A stretch of 14,000 nt of DNA from Granulicella sp. (GTDB lineage: Bacteria; Acidobacteriota; Terriglobia; Terriglobales; Acidobacteriaceae), in NCBI GenBank assembly GCA_003133205.1, contig PKWK01000302.1, positions 1 to 14,000 of the forward strand, written 5' to 3'. The translations under genes and the position numbers were made by a program. The notes beneath the pieces are model-generated. The model was not told the origin of the DNA. It saw nothing but the letters and a program-made list of their open reading frames with translations, and searched no databases. Shown one piece after another: positions 6,955-14,000 of the stretch; within the stretch, counting starts at the first letter, position 1, and every line of letters begins with the position of its first letter.

Positions 6955-8775
6955 ATGTGTGGCATAGCGGGATTTGTCTCAACGACAGATGCCCCCGAAT
7001 TATCGTCGGTTGATGCCGTTCGTCGGATGACCGACCGGATGCGCCTGCGCGGCCCCGACGCTGAGGGATTGTGGACGGGAAACGGAGTGGTGTTGGGCCA
7101 TCGGCGCCTCGCCATTCTCGACCTGGATGCACGATCCAACCAGCCCATGGTCTCGTCCGACGGAAACTACAACATTGTTTTCAACGGCGAGATTTACAAC
7201 TTTCGCGAACTCAAGAGTGAGCTTGAAGCGGAGGGCGTAGCATTCCACACGACGTCCGATACAGAAGTGCTGCTGGCGTTGTATGCGCGGGAGGGCGAGC
7301 GCATGCTGCCCCGGCTGCGCGGCATGTTCGCGTTGGCGATATGGGATGTGCGGGCGCGCGAACTGTTTCTTGCGCGCGATCCTTACGGCATCAAACCGCT
7401 TTATTATGCTCAGACTGAGGGCGGCCTGGTGTTCGCGTCACAGGTGAAGGCGATTATGGCGTCCAGCCTGGTCTCGGCGACATGGGAGACGGCCGGAGTG
7501 GCTGGATTCTATCTGTGGGGCAGCGTGCCGGAGCCGTGGACCATCTACCGCGGGGTGTTCGCGTTGCCTTGCGGGAGTTGGCTGCGGGTGCGCGAAGGCC
7601 GGGCGGAGACGCCGGCGCGCTGGGACGACATTCGGGACAATTGGCGGCAACCGGGCGTTCAGCAATCCGCCGCGGAACTGCAAGAGACGGTGCGGCAGGC
7701 GGTGACGGACTCGGTGCGTGCCCACCTGGTGTCGGATGTTCCGGTGAGCGTGTTTCTGTCGGGAGGAATTGATTCGGGGACGATTGCGGGTTTGATCTCC
7801 GAGATGGGCGGGCAGGTCGAGGGGATTACGGTGGGCTTCGACGAATTCTCCTCGAAGCAGGAGGACGAGGTTCCCACGGCCGCGCTGCTTGCCCAACACT
7901 ATGGCCTTCCGCACCACGTGCGGCAGATCTCGCGGAGCGAATTCGAACAGGATATTCCGCTGATTCTCGATGCGATGGATCAGCCGTCGATCGATGGCGT
8001 GAACACGTGGTTTGCCGCGAAGGCGGCGGCGGAACAGGGCTACAAAGTCGTGCTCTCGGGGGTGGGTGGTGATGAGCTGTTTTATGGCTACTCCCTGATG
8101 AAGGAGCTTCCCCGCAGAGCGACGCAGGGTCGAGCGATTGCGGCCGTTCCCGGTGCTCGATTGCTGGTGAAGGCTGCGTGTGCGTATCTTGCCAAAGGGC
8201 ACAGGCATCCCAAGGTCAAAGGGATTCCGGAGTTCATGGGATCTCTGGAGGGCGTGTATTTTCTGAAGCGCTGCCTGTTCCTGCCGGAGGAGCTACCCGT
8301 CTTGATGGGAGAAGAGAATGCAAGGGAAGGATTGGAGCGGTTGGGAGGCTCGCCGCCTGGCATAACCAAAGCCAGTGCCGTCACGGACGCGGCAGGGGTT
8401 TGCCTGCTCGATTCCACACTCTATCTGCGGAATCAGTTGCTCCACGACAGCGATTGGGCCAGCATGGCGCACTCTCTGGAGTTGCGTACGCCGCTGGTGG
8501 ATGCTGCGTTGCTGCACGCACTGCGATCGGTGCACACAGGTTTTGTTGGCGGAGTCGGCAAGAGGATGCTGGGGCAATCTCCGAGAAGCCCGTTGCCGGA
8601 GCAGATTATCGGGCGTCCGAAGACGGGGTTCGGGGTGCCAATGACCCAGTGGCTGGCCGCGACAACCAACCGGCGCGAGTGGGAGAGCATGCCCCTGCTG
8701 GCGGATCGTGGAACCCCGTGGACGCGGCGCTGGGCCAAGATCGTACTGGATGAGGGATTCAAGGGAGGCAACTAG
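6955..8775 (+). CDS. asnB: Asparagine synthase (glutamine-hydrolysing) type amidotransferase
   Basis: Two-domain amidotransferase of 606 residues. The N-terminal Ntn-type glutaminase releases ammonia, which the C-terminal ATP-pyrophosphatase domain transfers to an adenylated carboxylate (aspartate in true AsnB). MCGIAGF starts the protein, so C2 is the nucleophile after removal of Met1. Glutamine-site blocks are GHRRLAILD (48-56), NGEIYNF (77-83) and a conserved SDTEVLL (101-107). RDPYGIKPLYY (141-151) is intact. The synthetase PP-loop is SGGIDSG (269-275), followed by VLSGVGGDELFYGY (366-379) and MAHSLELRTPLVD (504-516). All catalytic blocks look intact and length is normal. The start is fixed by the need for C2; GGAG lies about 6 bases upstream. 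Its place between two glycosyltransferases suggests either asparagine supply or, as in some O-antigen clusters, amidation of a uronic acid. The amide acceptor is undetermined. Confidence 0.92.
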   Translation: MCGIAGFVSTTDAPELSSVDAVRRMTDRMRLRGPDAEGLWTGNGVVLGHRRLAILDLDARSNQPMVSSDGNYNIVFNGEIYNFRELKSELEAEGVAFHTTSDTEVLLALYAREGERMLPRLRGMFALAIWDVRARELFLARDPYGIKPLYYAQTEGGLVFASQVKAIMASSLVSATWETAGVAGFYLWGSVPEPWTIYRGVFALPCGSWLRVREGRAETPARWDDIRDNWRQPGVQQSAAELQETVRQAVTDSVRAHLVSDVPVSVFLSGGIDSGTIAGLISEMGGQVEGITVGFDEFSSKQEDEVPTAALLAQHYGLPHHVRQISRSEFEQDIPLILDAMDQPSIDGVNTWFAAKAAAEQGYKVVLSGVGGDELFYGYSLMKELPRRATQGRAIAAVPGARLLVKAACAYLAKGHRHPKVKGIPEFMGSLEGVYFLKRCLFLPEELPVLMGEENAREGLERLGGSPPGITKASAVTDAAGVCLLDSTLYLRNQLLHDSDWASMAHSLELRTPLVDAALLHALRSVHTGFVGGVGKRMLGQSPRSPLPEQIIGRPKTGFGVPMTQWLAATTNRREWESMPLLADRGTPWTRRWAKIVLDEGFKGGN

Positions 8776-8815
8776 ATTTGTGCTCGCCCCTCACCATGTC
8801 GCTTGAGGATCGTCG

Positions 8816-10021
8816 ATGAGAATACTGCACTTCATCGCTTCCATCGATTCGGCTACCGGCGGACCTGTTGAGGGACTGAGGCAGCGCTGCACGATCTACC
8901 GGGCGGGCGGGCACGACATCGAGGTGGCTTCGCTGGACTCGCCTGAATTCGTGCAGACATGCGATTTCCCGGCCAAGCTGGTGGGACTGGGGCCGGGCCG
9001 GGGAACGTACGGATACTCGCCGCGCGCGGTCCCGTGGCTGAGGGCCAATCTTTCGCGCTTCGACGTGGTGTTCGTCAACGGCGTCTGGAACTACAACACG
9101 CTGGCCGCCCATCGCGCTCTCGCCGGCACGGACATTCCGTGGGCCATCTTCACTCACGGGATGCTCGACCCCTACTTCAAGAAGCGGTTTCCGCTGAAGC
9201 ATCTGAAGAAATCGCTCTACTGGCACACGCTGCTGGGCAAGGTCTTCCGCGATGCGTACGCCGTGCTGTTTACGTGCGAAGAGGAGAAGATTCTGGCGCG
9301 GCAGTCGTTCTCGCGATACAACGTGCGCGAGGCGGTTGTTCCTTATGGCACGTTCGGCCCGAACTGCGACACAGCGGCGGCCAGCGAGGCGTTTCTGGCG
9401 CGATGGCCGGGGTTGCGTGGGAAGCGACTGGCGATTTCTCTTGGGCGGATTCATCCGAAAAAAGGGACCGACATCCTGATCGAGGCCTTTGCCGGCACGC
9501 TTGCGAAAGATGCGGCGTGGCACCTGGTGATTGTGGGGCCCGACCAGATCGGATGGCAGGGAGAACTTGAAGCGCTGGCGGAGAGGCTCGGCATTGGCGA
9601 TCGGATTACCTGGACCGGAAGCCTCGCGGGCACGCTGAAGTGGGGGGCGTTCTCCGCGTCGGAGGTATTTGTGCTTCCCTCTCACCAGGAGAACTTCGGG
9701 ATCGTGGTGGCGGAGGCCATGGCGTGCGGCCTGCCCGTAATCGTGTCGGACAAGGTGAACATCTGGCGGGAGATTGTGAGCTACGAGGCAGGTCTGGTTG
9801 GGAAAGATACGATTGAGGGGACCGGGGATTCGCTGCGCCAGTGGTCGGCGTTGACTGCGGAAGAGATCGCGGCATTTCGCATCCGCAGCAAGAAGTGCTT
9901 CGAGGAGATGTTCGACTTCAACCAGACCTCCAAGCTGGTACTGGAGAATGTGGAGCAATTGGCTCGGGCCACGCCACGGTATAAGCCTCTGGTGCCGGTT
10001 GGTTCGACGGATGGCTTATAA
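8816..10021 (+). CDS. Glycosyltransferase family 4 (GT-B fold), second in cluster
   Basis: Cytoplasmic GT4-type transferase of 401 residues, distinct from the copy at 5541-6794, presumably adding a different sugar of the repeat unit. The N-terminal GT-B half has MRILHFIASIDSATGGPVEG (1-20), with the glycine-rich GGPVEG loop, FVNGVWNY (86-93) and FTHGMLDPYFK (112-122). The donor half has ISLGRIHPKKGTDILIEAF (207-225), WHLVIVGPDQ (235-244), VFVLPSHQENFGIVVAEAM (284-302) with the EX7E pair E292/E300, and GLPVIVSDKVNIW (305-317). GAGG (8805-8808) is seven bases before the ATG. The gap after asnB is 40 bases and the next gene follows within 36, consistent with one transcript. Sugar specificity cannot be assigned. 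Confidence 0.93.
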   Translation: MRILHFIASIDSATGGPVEGLRQRCTIYRAGGHDIEVASLDSPEFVQTCDFPAKLVGLGPGRGTYGYSPRAVPWLRANLSRFDVVFVNGVWNYNTLAAHRALAGTDIPWAIFTHGMLDPYFKKRFPLKHLKKSLYWHTLLGKVFRDAYAVLFTCEEEKILARQSFSRYNVREAVVPYGTFGPNCDTAAASEAFLARWPGLRGKRLAISLGRIHPKKGTDILIEAFAGTLAKDAAWHLVIVGPDQIGWQGELEALAERLGIGDRITWTGSLAGTLKWGAFSASEVFVLPSHQENFGIVVAEAMACGLPVIVSDKVNIWREIVSYEAGLVGKDTIEGTGDSLRQWSALTAEEIAAFRIRSKKCFEEMFDFNQTSKLVLENVEQLARATPRYKPLVPVGSTDGL

Positions 10022-10047
10022 AGGCAGTTGCTAGTTGTTGGTCGACC

Positions 10048-10052
10048 AGGAG
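10048..10052 (+). promoter_or_regulatory. Ribosome binding site fixing the wcaF-like start
   Basis: AGGAG lies five bases before the ATG at 10058. This favours that ATG over an in-frame TTG at 10028, which has no comparable signal. Confidence 0.7.
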
Positions 10053-10057
10053 CCTGG

Positions 10058-10660
10058 ATGGCGAAGGAAACGCAGTACAACGCGGCGGACCACATCTCCC
10101 CGGAGACGGCTGCGGACCCGTATTTGCGACCGGCGTTCGCGGCGAGCCACCGGGCGCGGCGGCTGGTGTGGAACGTGTGCCGCGCGCTGCTCTATCGCCC
10201 GTCGCCGAGGCCGATGCATGCGTGGCGCGCTTTTCTGCTGCGACGCTTTGGCGCGACCATGGGGCCGGGCTGCCATTTCTATCCGGGCTCAAAGGTGTGG
10301 GCGCCGTGGAACCTGGTGTGCGCGGACCAGGTGACGGCGGCGGATGGCGCAGAGATCTACAACCCGGCGCCGATGCGCTTCGGCTCGCACGCGATCCTGT
10401 CGCAGGACGCGTTTGTCTGTGGAGCTACCCATGACTACGACGATCCGCGCTTTCCGCTGCTGGCGTATGCGATGGAGATAGGCGCGTATGCGTGGGTGTG
10501 CGCCCGGGCTTCCGTGGGCCCCGGCGTCAACATGGGCGAGGGCGCGGTGCTGGGACTGGGATCGGTCGCGACCCGCGATCTTGAGCCGTGGGGAGTCTAT
10601 GCGGGCGTTCCTTCGGTGAAGGTGAAGGAGCGCAAGCGGCCGGTGGCTCCGCTGGACTGA
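10058..10660 (+). CDS. wcaF: WcaF-like O-acetyltransferase (left-handed beta-helix)
   Basis: Probable acetyl-CoA-dependent O-acetyltransferase of 200 residues that decorates a sugar of the exopolysaccharide, named from the colanic acid enzyme WcaF. An N-terminal helical segment (about 25-60) precedes a hexapeptide-repeat beta-helix. Family-typical blocks are KVWAPWNLVCADQVTAADGA (78-97 region), the IYNPAPMRFGSHAILSQDAF block that follows, CGATHDYDDPRFPL with the likely catalytic histidine, and CARASVGPGVNMGEGAVLGL near the end. The usual terminal AG(N)PAKVVKER appears here as AGVPSVKVKER. The start at 10058 is chosen on the strong AGGAG. It is the last clearly polysaccharide-related gene of the operon. 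Acetyl is the usual donor group in the family, but another acyl group is not excluded. Confidence 0.88.
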   Translation: MAKETQYNAADHISPETAADPYLRPAFAASHRARRLVWNVCRALLYRPSPRPMHAWRAFLLRRFGATMGPGCHFYPGSKVWAPWNLVCADQVTAADGAEIYNPAPMRFGSHAILSQDAFVCGATHDYDDPRFPLLAYAMEIGAYAWVCARASVGPGVNMGEGAVLGLGSVATRDLEPWGVYAGVPSVKVKERKRPVAPLD

Positions 10661-10752
10661 TCGCAGCCAATCTCTCGCTCTGATACAAAGGTTCGCGAAA
10701 CTCGCCGTGCCCCGCCCACGTCTCCAATCTGTCCCCCAGGAGTCCGACCCGC

Positions 10753-12297
10753 ATGAAATCCTTCCTCGATCGCCGATCCTTCCTTCGTCTTGCGTCCGCA
10801 AGCACCGCCTTCCTCGCGCAAAAAGCCCGCCCACAGGCAACACCTCCGGCGAGACCAGCGCCGCGTGGTGGACGGGCTCCGGTGAATAACAAGAAGAACT
10901 TCGTCGGCATCCAGGTCCGCGGCTTCGCGTGGGTCGACGAGGGCATCGACCAGGTGCTCGACAACATCCAGAAGAAGGGTGAGGTCAATACCGTCTGGGC
11001 CTACACCTTCGCCTACGGCGAGCAGCGCCTGCGGACGGGCGGCGGCTTCCCCGACCACGGCACTCCGCTCTCCGCAAGCAACACTGGCGTCCACGCCGGG
11101 GCTCTCTACGACTACGATCCCAAGTACTTCCTGAACACCAGCCTCAGAGAATTCCGCCTCTCCGGCTACGGCAAGTTCAACGTGATTGAGCAGGTTGCGC
11201 CGAAGGCCAAGGCCAGGGGCATGGATTTCTTCGCCTGGGACCTCAACAATCCCAGCCCGACTCTTGCCCACACGGCGCCGAACTACGCGGAGCTCGGCGA
11301 GATCGACCTCAACGGACACCGAACCACCAACCCCTGCTTCAATAACCCCGACTTCCGCGCCTATCTGAGCGGCAAGATCGAAAGCCTGCTCATCGGCTAT
11401 TCCGAACTCGTCGACGGCATCGCCTGGGGCTGCGAGCGCATGGGGCCTCTGGATGGCATGCTGGGTGGAGCAGGCTCAGCTACCTGCTTCTGCCAGTTCT
11501 GCCAGGCCAAGGCCCGCGACCTTGGTGTCTCCGTCCCCCGCGCGCAGGCCGGCTACCGCGAACTTGGCCAGCTCTTCCGCTCCACCGGGGACCAGGTCCC
11601 AGTCGACGGCTACTTCACCACCTTCTGGCGCATCCTGCTGAAATACCCCGAAATTCTCTCGTGGGAGTCGCTCTGGACCGACAGCTTCCAGGAGGCGCAG
11701 GCCGAGCTCTACAGCCTCGGAAAAGCCATCGCGCCGCAGAAGACATTCGGCTTCCACATTATGCAGAACATGACCTTCAGCCCGTTTTACCGCGCCGAAG
11801 AGGACTACACCAAGCGCCGCAACTCCTCCGACTTCTTCAAGCTCGCCACCTACAACAACGCTGGTGGCCCGCGCATGGCCGCCTACCTTAACGGGCTCAG
11901 CCGCGGCGTCTTCCACGACGCCAAGCCCGAGGACTTCCTCGCGCTTTACTACAAGATCATGAACTACAACGAGGCGCCGTTCGACAAGTTGGCCTCTGCG
12001 GGGCTGTCGCCGGATTACGTTGCGAAGGAGACGAAGCGGGCCCTGACGGGTGTGGCCGGCCAGACGAAGATCTACCCCGGCATCGACATCGATGTTCCCG
12101 TCCTCGGGGCAGGTCCAGCGGCGACCGACAAGCGCACCCACCCCGACGACGTGAAGCACGCGCTCCAGGCTGCCTTCACGGCGGGCGCTGACGGCGTCGT
12201 GCTATCACGCGAATACGTTGAGATGTGGCTGGCTAATCTCACGTCGGCTGGAGACACGCTACGGGCGATATTCGCTCAATCGGCGACTAAATCTTAG
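10753..12297 (+). CDS. Tat-exported putative TIM-barrel glycosidase-like protein, family unassigned
   Basis: Protein of 514 residues not recognised to a named family. A twin-arginine signal is clear: DRRSFLR (6-12), then a hydrophobic run to about 22, implying export of the folded protein. A P/A/R-rich linker (26-45) leads into a domain at about 49 (NFVGIQVRGFAW). Alternating strand-helix texture to the C-terminus and blocks such as AKARGMDFFAWDLNNPSP (152-169), DGIAWGCERMGP (221-232) and GADGVVLSREYVEMWLANL (478-496) look like a TIM barrel of the glycoside hydrolase kind; E228 and E487 are candidate carboxylates. CFCQFC (245-250) resembles cysteine motifs seen in some putative barrel glycosidases. 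AGGAG (10738-10742) precedes the ATG by ten bases. It lies 92 bases after the acetyltransferase. Codons end mostly in C, unlike the genes before it. A role in trimming the polysaccharide is possible but only inferred from position. Confidence 0.72.
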   Translation: MKSFLDRRSFLRLASASTAFLAQKARPQATPPARPAPRGGRAPVNNKKNFVGIQVRGFAWVDEGIDQVLDNIQKKGEVNTVWAYTFAYGEQRLRTGGGFPDHGTPLSASNTGVHAGALYDYDPKYFLNTSLREFRLSGYGKFNVIEQVAPKAKARGMDFFAWDLNNPSPTLAHTAPNYAELGEIDLNGHRTTNPCFNNPDFRAYLSGKIESLLIGYSELVDGIAWGCERMGPLDGMLGGAGSATCFCQFCQAKARDLGVSVPRAQAGYRELGQLFRSTGDQVPVDGYFTTFWRILLKYPEILSWESLWTDSFQEAQAELYSLGKAIAPQKTFGFHIMQNMTFSPFYRAEEDYTKRRNSSDFFKLATYNNAGGPRMAAYLNGLSRGVFHDAKPEDFLALYYKIMNYNEAPFDKLASAGLSPDYVAKETKRALTGVAGQTKIYPGIDIDVPVLGAGPAATDKRTHPDDVKHALQAAFTAGADGVVLSREYVEMWLANLTSAGDTLRAIFAQSATKS

Positions 12298-12346
12298 CTC
12301 CGAGAGAGGAATGTAGCCGAACCTGGAGTGGGGCTGGTGGGAGGAC

Positions 12347-12730
12347 TCAGCCGCGCAGTTTGGCCAGCAAATCGGTGGGGTGAACGGGCTTCGCGAGGAT
12401 TTCGAACTCGTGGCCATCCAGCCGCGCCTTTTCCAGCAGGTCGGCGGTGGCCGCCTGGCCCGAAAAGAGCAGAATCTTACAATTAGGCATCTTCGCCCGG
12501 GTCGCGATTGCGGCCTCGATGCCGGTCATTCCGGTCATGATGACGTCGGAGATGAGCAGGTCAGGCTGGAAGCTCTCGAGCGATTCAATCGCCTTTTCGC
12601 CGCTGTAGACGGCGCGCGCTTCGAACCCGGCTTGATTCAGGATGATGGCAAGCGTGTTAGCGATCACTTGTTCGTCGTCGGCTACGAGTACCTTGCGTTT
12701 GGACGGTGCTGCGGCTGGCGAATCAGACAT
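12347..12730 (-). CDS. Stand-alone receiver-domain response regulator
   Basis: Single-domain response regulator of 127 residues with no output domain, so it would act through protein contacts or as a phosphate sink in a two-component relay. A short Pro/Ala/Ser N-terminus is followed by KVLVADDE (13-20) with acidic pocket D18/D19. LLISDVIM (58-65) carries phospho-acceptor D62, LLFSG (87-91) the switch S90, and AKP (113-115) the conserved K114. The start is placed at the ATG directly before SDSPAAAPSK. The same frame stays open for a further 258 codons upstream, but that stretch runs antisense to the ABC gene and has no domain logic. The ribosome binding site is poor. It converges on the Tat-protein gene (49-base gap) and diverges from the ABC gene. 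No histidine kinase is in the window. Confidence 0.9.
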   Translation of the reverse strand: MSDSPAAAPSKRKVLVADDEQVIANTLAIILNQAGFEARAVYSGEKAIESLESFQPDLLISDVIMTGMTGIEAAIATRAKMPNCKILLFSGQAATADLLEKARLDGHEFEILAKPVHPTDLLAKLRG

Positions 12731-12907
12731 GCGGAGGGTCCCCAAATGAATGTAGTGAGAAAAGTTTACGGGTTGATGCTCTTCGAGGCCCGACAACTCG
12801 TTCTGGACGTACTTGATAATGATACGCTGACCAGAGCGAAGGTTGCCGGGAAGCGCCAATAAATCCTGGCCCAGCCAATCCCGAAGTCCCCAAAAAAGAA
12901 GAACTTT
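12731..12907. promoter_or_regulatory. Divergent intergenic region between response regulator and ABC ATPase
   Basis: This 177-base spacer should contain promoters for both genes. On the plus strand GATAAT (12815-12820) matches five of six -10 consensus positions. CCGACA (12790-12795) is a weak -35 partner 19 bases away, giving a leader of about 80 bases. An AT-richer patch lies near 12745-12770 toward the response regulator, without a recognisable box pair. No inverted repeat strong enough to call an operator was seen. Confidence 0.4.
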
Positions 12908-14000
12908 ATGCCGCAAACGATCATCCGTGCCGAACGTGTCGAGAAGTATTACGCCCAGCCGAGCGCTAACCGCATCCAGGTCATCGCGCCCACCGACCTG
13001 TCCGTGTGCGCGGGCGAGATTCTGGCCCTGCTGGGGCCCTCGGGCTCGGGGAAATCGACCCTGCTGCGGATGCTGACCGGCCTTTCGACGCCGTCGGCCG
13101 GGCAGGTGTTCTGGCATGACCAGCTGATCGCTACCGCCGAGCCCAATGTTTCCATCGTCTTCCAGAGCTTTGCGCTGTTCCCCTGGCTGACCGTGCTGGA
13201 AAACGTGGAGGCGCCGTTGCAGGCGCGGGGCTTGGACGCGGCGGAGCAGCGCAAACGCGGCCTCAGAATCCTGGATACGGTCGGTCTGGACGGCTTCCAA
13301 ACCGCTTACCCTAAAGAACTTTCGGGAGGCATGCGGCAGCGCGTCGGCTTTGCGCGGGCGTTGGTGGTCGAGCCGGAGGTTCTGTTCATGGACGAGCCCT
13401 TCTCTGCGCTCGACGTGCTGACGGCGGAGAACCTGCGCAGCGAGCTTCTGGAGCTTTGGCAGAAGAAGACGATTCCCACCAAGGCGATCTTCCTGGTGAC
13501 TCACAACATCGAGGAGGCGGTGCTACTGGCGGATCGCATCATCGTGCTGGGGCGCAATCCGGGAGTAATTCGCACCGACTTCAAGGTGACGCTGCCGCAC
13601 CCGCGCGACCGCAAGAGTGAGGCGTTTACGCAGCTTGTGGACTACATCTACAAGGTGCTGACGCAGCCGGGCGAACGACCTCCGGCACTGCCGACGGCGC
13701 CTCCGGGAGTGTCCGTGAAGGCGACCGAATCGCGCGCTGCGCACTATCAGGAACTGCCGCACGCGCGTCCCGGCGGAATTGCAGGACTGCTGGAGTTGCT
13801 GATCGACCGCCATGGCAAGGACGACATTTATCGCCTGGCGGACGACCTCGGGTTCGAGATCGACGACCTGCTGCCCATCGTGGATGCGGCCCAGATGCTC
13901 GGCTTCCTGACCATCACGGAAGGCGATGCGGAGATTACGCCGGCCGGAGCTGAGTATGCGAACTCCGAGATTTTGCGGCAGAAGGAACTCTTCCGCAAGG
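12908..14000 (+). CDS. ABC transporter ATP-binding protein, nitrate/sulfonate/taurine class, with C-terminal AAA-associated domain; runs off right edge
   Basis: Cytoplasmic ATPase subunit of an importer resembling the NrtD/SsuB/TauB class; 364 codons are visible with no stop. The nucleotide-binding domain (about 3-250) has Walker A GPSGSGKST (43-51), Q-loop Q86 in VFQSFALFPW, signature LSGGMRQR (138-145), Walker B VLFMDEP (158-164) with catalytic E163, and H-loop H199. A proline-rich linker (about 253-268) joins a second domain (about 285 onward: GGIAGLLELLIDR, IYRLADDLGFEIDDLLPIVD) resembling the winged-helix-like AAA-associated C-terminal domain found on some members of this class. That extension makes the protein longer than plain SsuB/TauB (about 250-270 residues). 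The start ATG follows a purine stretch (AAAAAAGAAGAA). Permease and binding-protein genes would be expected downstream. The substrate cannot be told from the ATPase alone. Confidence 0.92.
   Translation, partial: MPQTIIRAERVEKYYAQPSANRIQVIAPTDLSVCAGEILALLGPSGSGKSTLLRMLTGLSTPSAGQVFWHDQLIATAEPNVSIVFQSFALFPWLTVLENVEAPLQARGLDAAEQRKRGLRILDTVGLDGFQTAYPKELSGGMRQRVGFARALVVEPEVLFMDEPFSALDVLTAENLRSELLELWQKKTIPTKAIFLVTHNIEEAVLLADRIIVLGRNPGVIRTDFKVTLPHPRDRKSEAFTQLVDYIYKVLTQPGERPPALPTAPPGVSVKATESRAAHYQELPHARPGGIAGLLELLIDRHGKDDIYRLADDLGFEIDDLLPIVDAAQMLGFLTITEGDAEITPAGAEYANSEILRQKELFRK

Noticed and set aside
8759..9958. A 399-codon minus-strand open frame over the second glycosyltransferase
   Set aside because: It is Arg/His/Pro-rich with no recognisable motif, while the plus-strand frame is a complete GT4 enzyme.
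10016..10050. Similar words GTTGGTTCGAC / GTTGGTCGAC and a GGTCGACC palindrome around the end of the second glycosyltransferase
   Set aside because: Short, partly inside coding sequence and not forming a consistent repeat or attachment-site structure.
10028..10057. In-frame upstream TTG start for the WcaF-like gene
   Set aside because: The ATG at 10058 has an AGGAG five bases away; the TTG has no such signal and the added residues do not resemble the family.
11476..12159. A 227-codon minus-strand frame inside the Tat-protein gene
   Set aside because: Valine/glutamate-rich shadow; the plus frame has a signal peptide, a ribosome binding site and barrel-like blocks.
12332..12352. GGCTG...CAGCC inverted repeat between the convergent Tat-protein and response regulator genes
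   Set aside because: Only 5 bp of stem with an 11-base loop and no T-tract on either strand; too weak to call a terminator.
12731..13504. N-terminal extension of the response regulator frame up to 13504
   Set aside because: It runs antisense through the ABC ATPase domain and encodes Arg/Gln/Leu-rich sequence without domain character. The receiver domain begins right after the ATG at 12730.

Overview
The window is GC-rich DNA with densely packed genes on both strands. It most likely comes from a soil-type acidobacterium (class Terriglobia, e.g. the Granulicella/Edaphobacter/Terriglobus group). That assignment is an inference from the protein style: a UDP-glucose dehydrogenase with a proline-rich insertion, a polysaccharide co-polymerase with a tyrosine-rich tail, and a Tat-exported putative glycosidase. 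No rRNA or other phylogenetic marker is present to confirm it.

Layout: (i) 1-2036, minus strand: ugd (UDP-glucose 6-dehydrogenase) followed by a UDP-glucuronate decarboxylase gene that runs off the left edge. Together they convert UDP-glucose to UDP-glucuronate and then UDP-xylose. (ii) 2037-2174: divergent intergenic region. (iii) 2175-10660, plus strand: an exopolysaccharide/capsule operon in the order Wzc-like co-polymerase with tyrosine autokinase, Wza-like export protein (ATGA overlap), GT4 glycosyltransferase, asparagine-synthase-type amidotransferase, second GT4 glycosyltransferase, WcaF-like acetyltransferase. (iv) 10753-12297, plus strand: a Tat-signal protein, probably a TIM-barrel glycosidase-like enzyme, whose codon bias differs from the preceding plus-strand genes. 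(v) 12347-12730, minus strand: a stand-alone receiver-domain response regulator, divergent from (vi) 12908 to the right edge, plus strand: an ABC ATPase of the nitrate/sulfonate/taurine class with an extra C-terminal domain.

How they fit together: the minus-strand pair supplies uronic acid and pentose sugar nucleotides. The glycosyltransferases, amidotransferase and acetyltransferase would build and decorate the repeat unit, and the co-polymerase and export protein would control chain length and carry the polymer across the envelope. A priming transferase, a flippase (Wzx) and a polymerase (Wzy) are all absent here and must lie elsewhere if this is a Wzy-dependent system. No tRNA, rRNA, CRISPR array, insertion sequence or phage gene was seen. 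No gene-free stretch exceeds 300 bases. I found no convincing wholly new system. The most interesting items are the Tat-exported glycosidase-like protein with its anomalous base composition, and the amidotransferase placed beside uronic acid synthesis genes.
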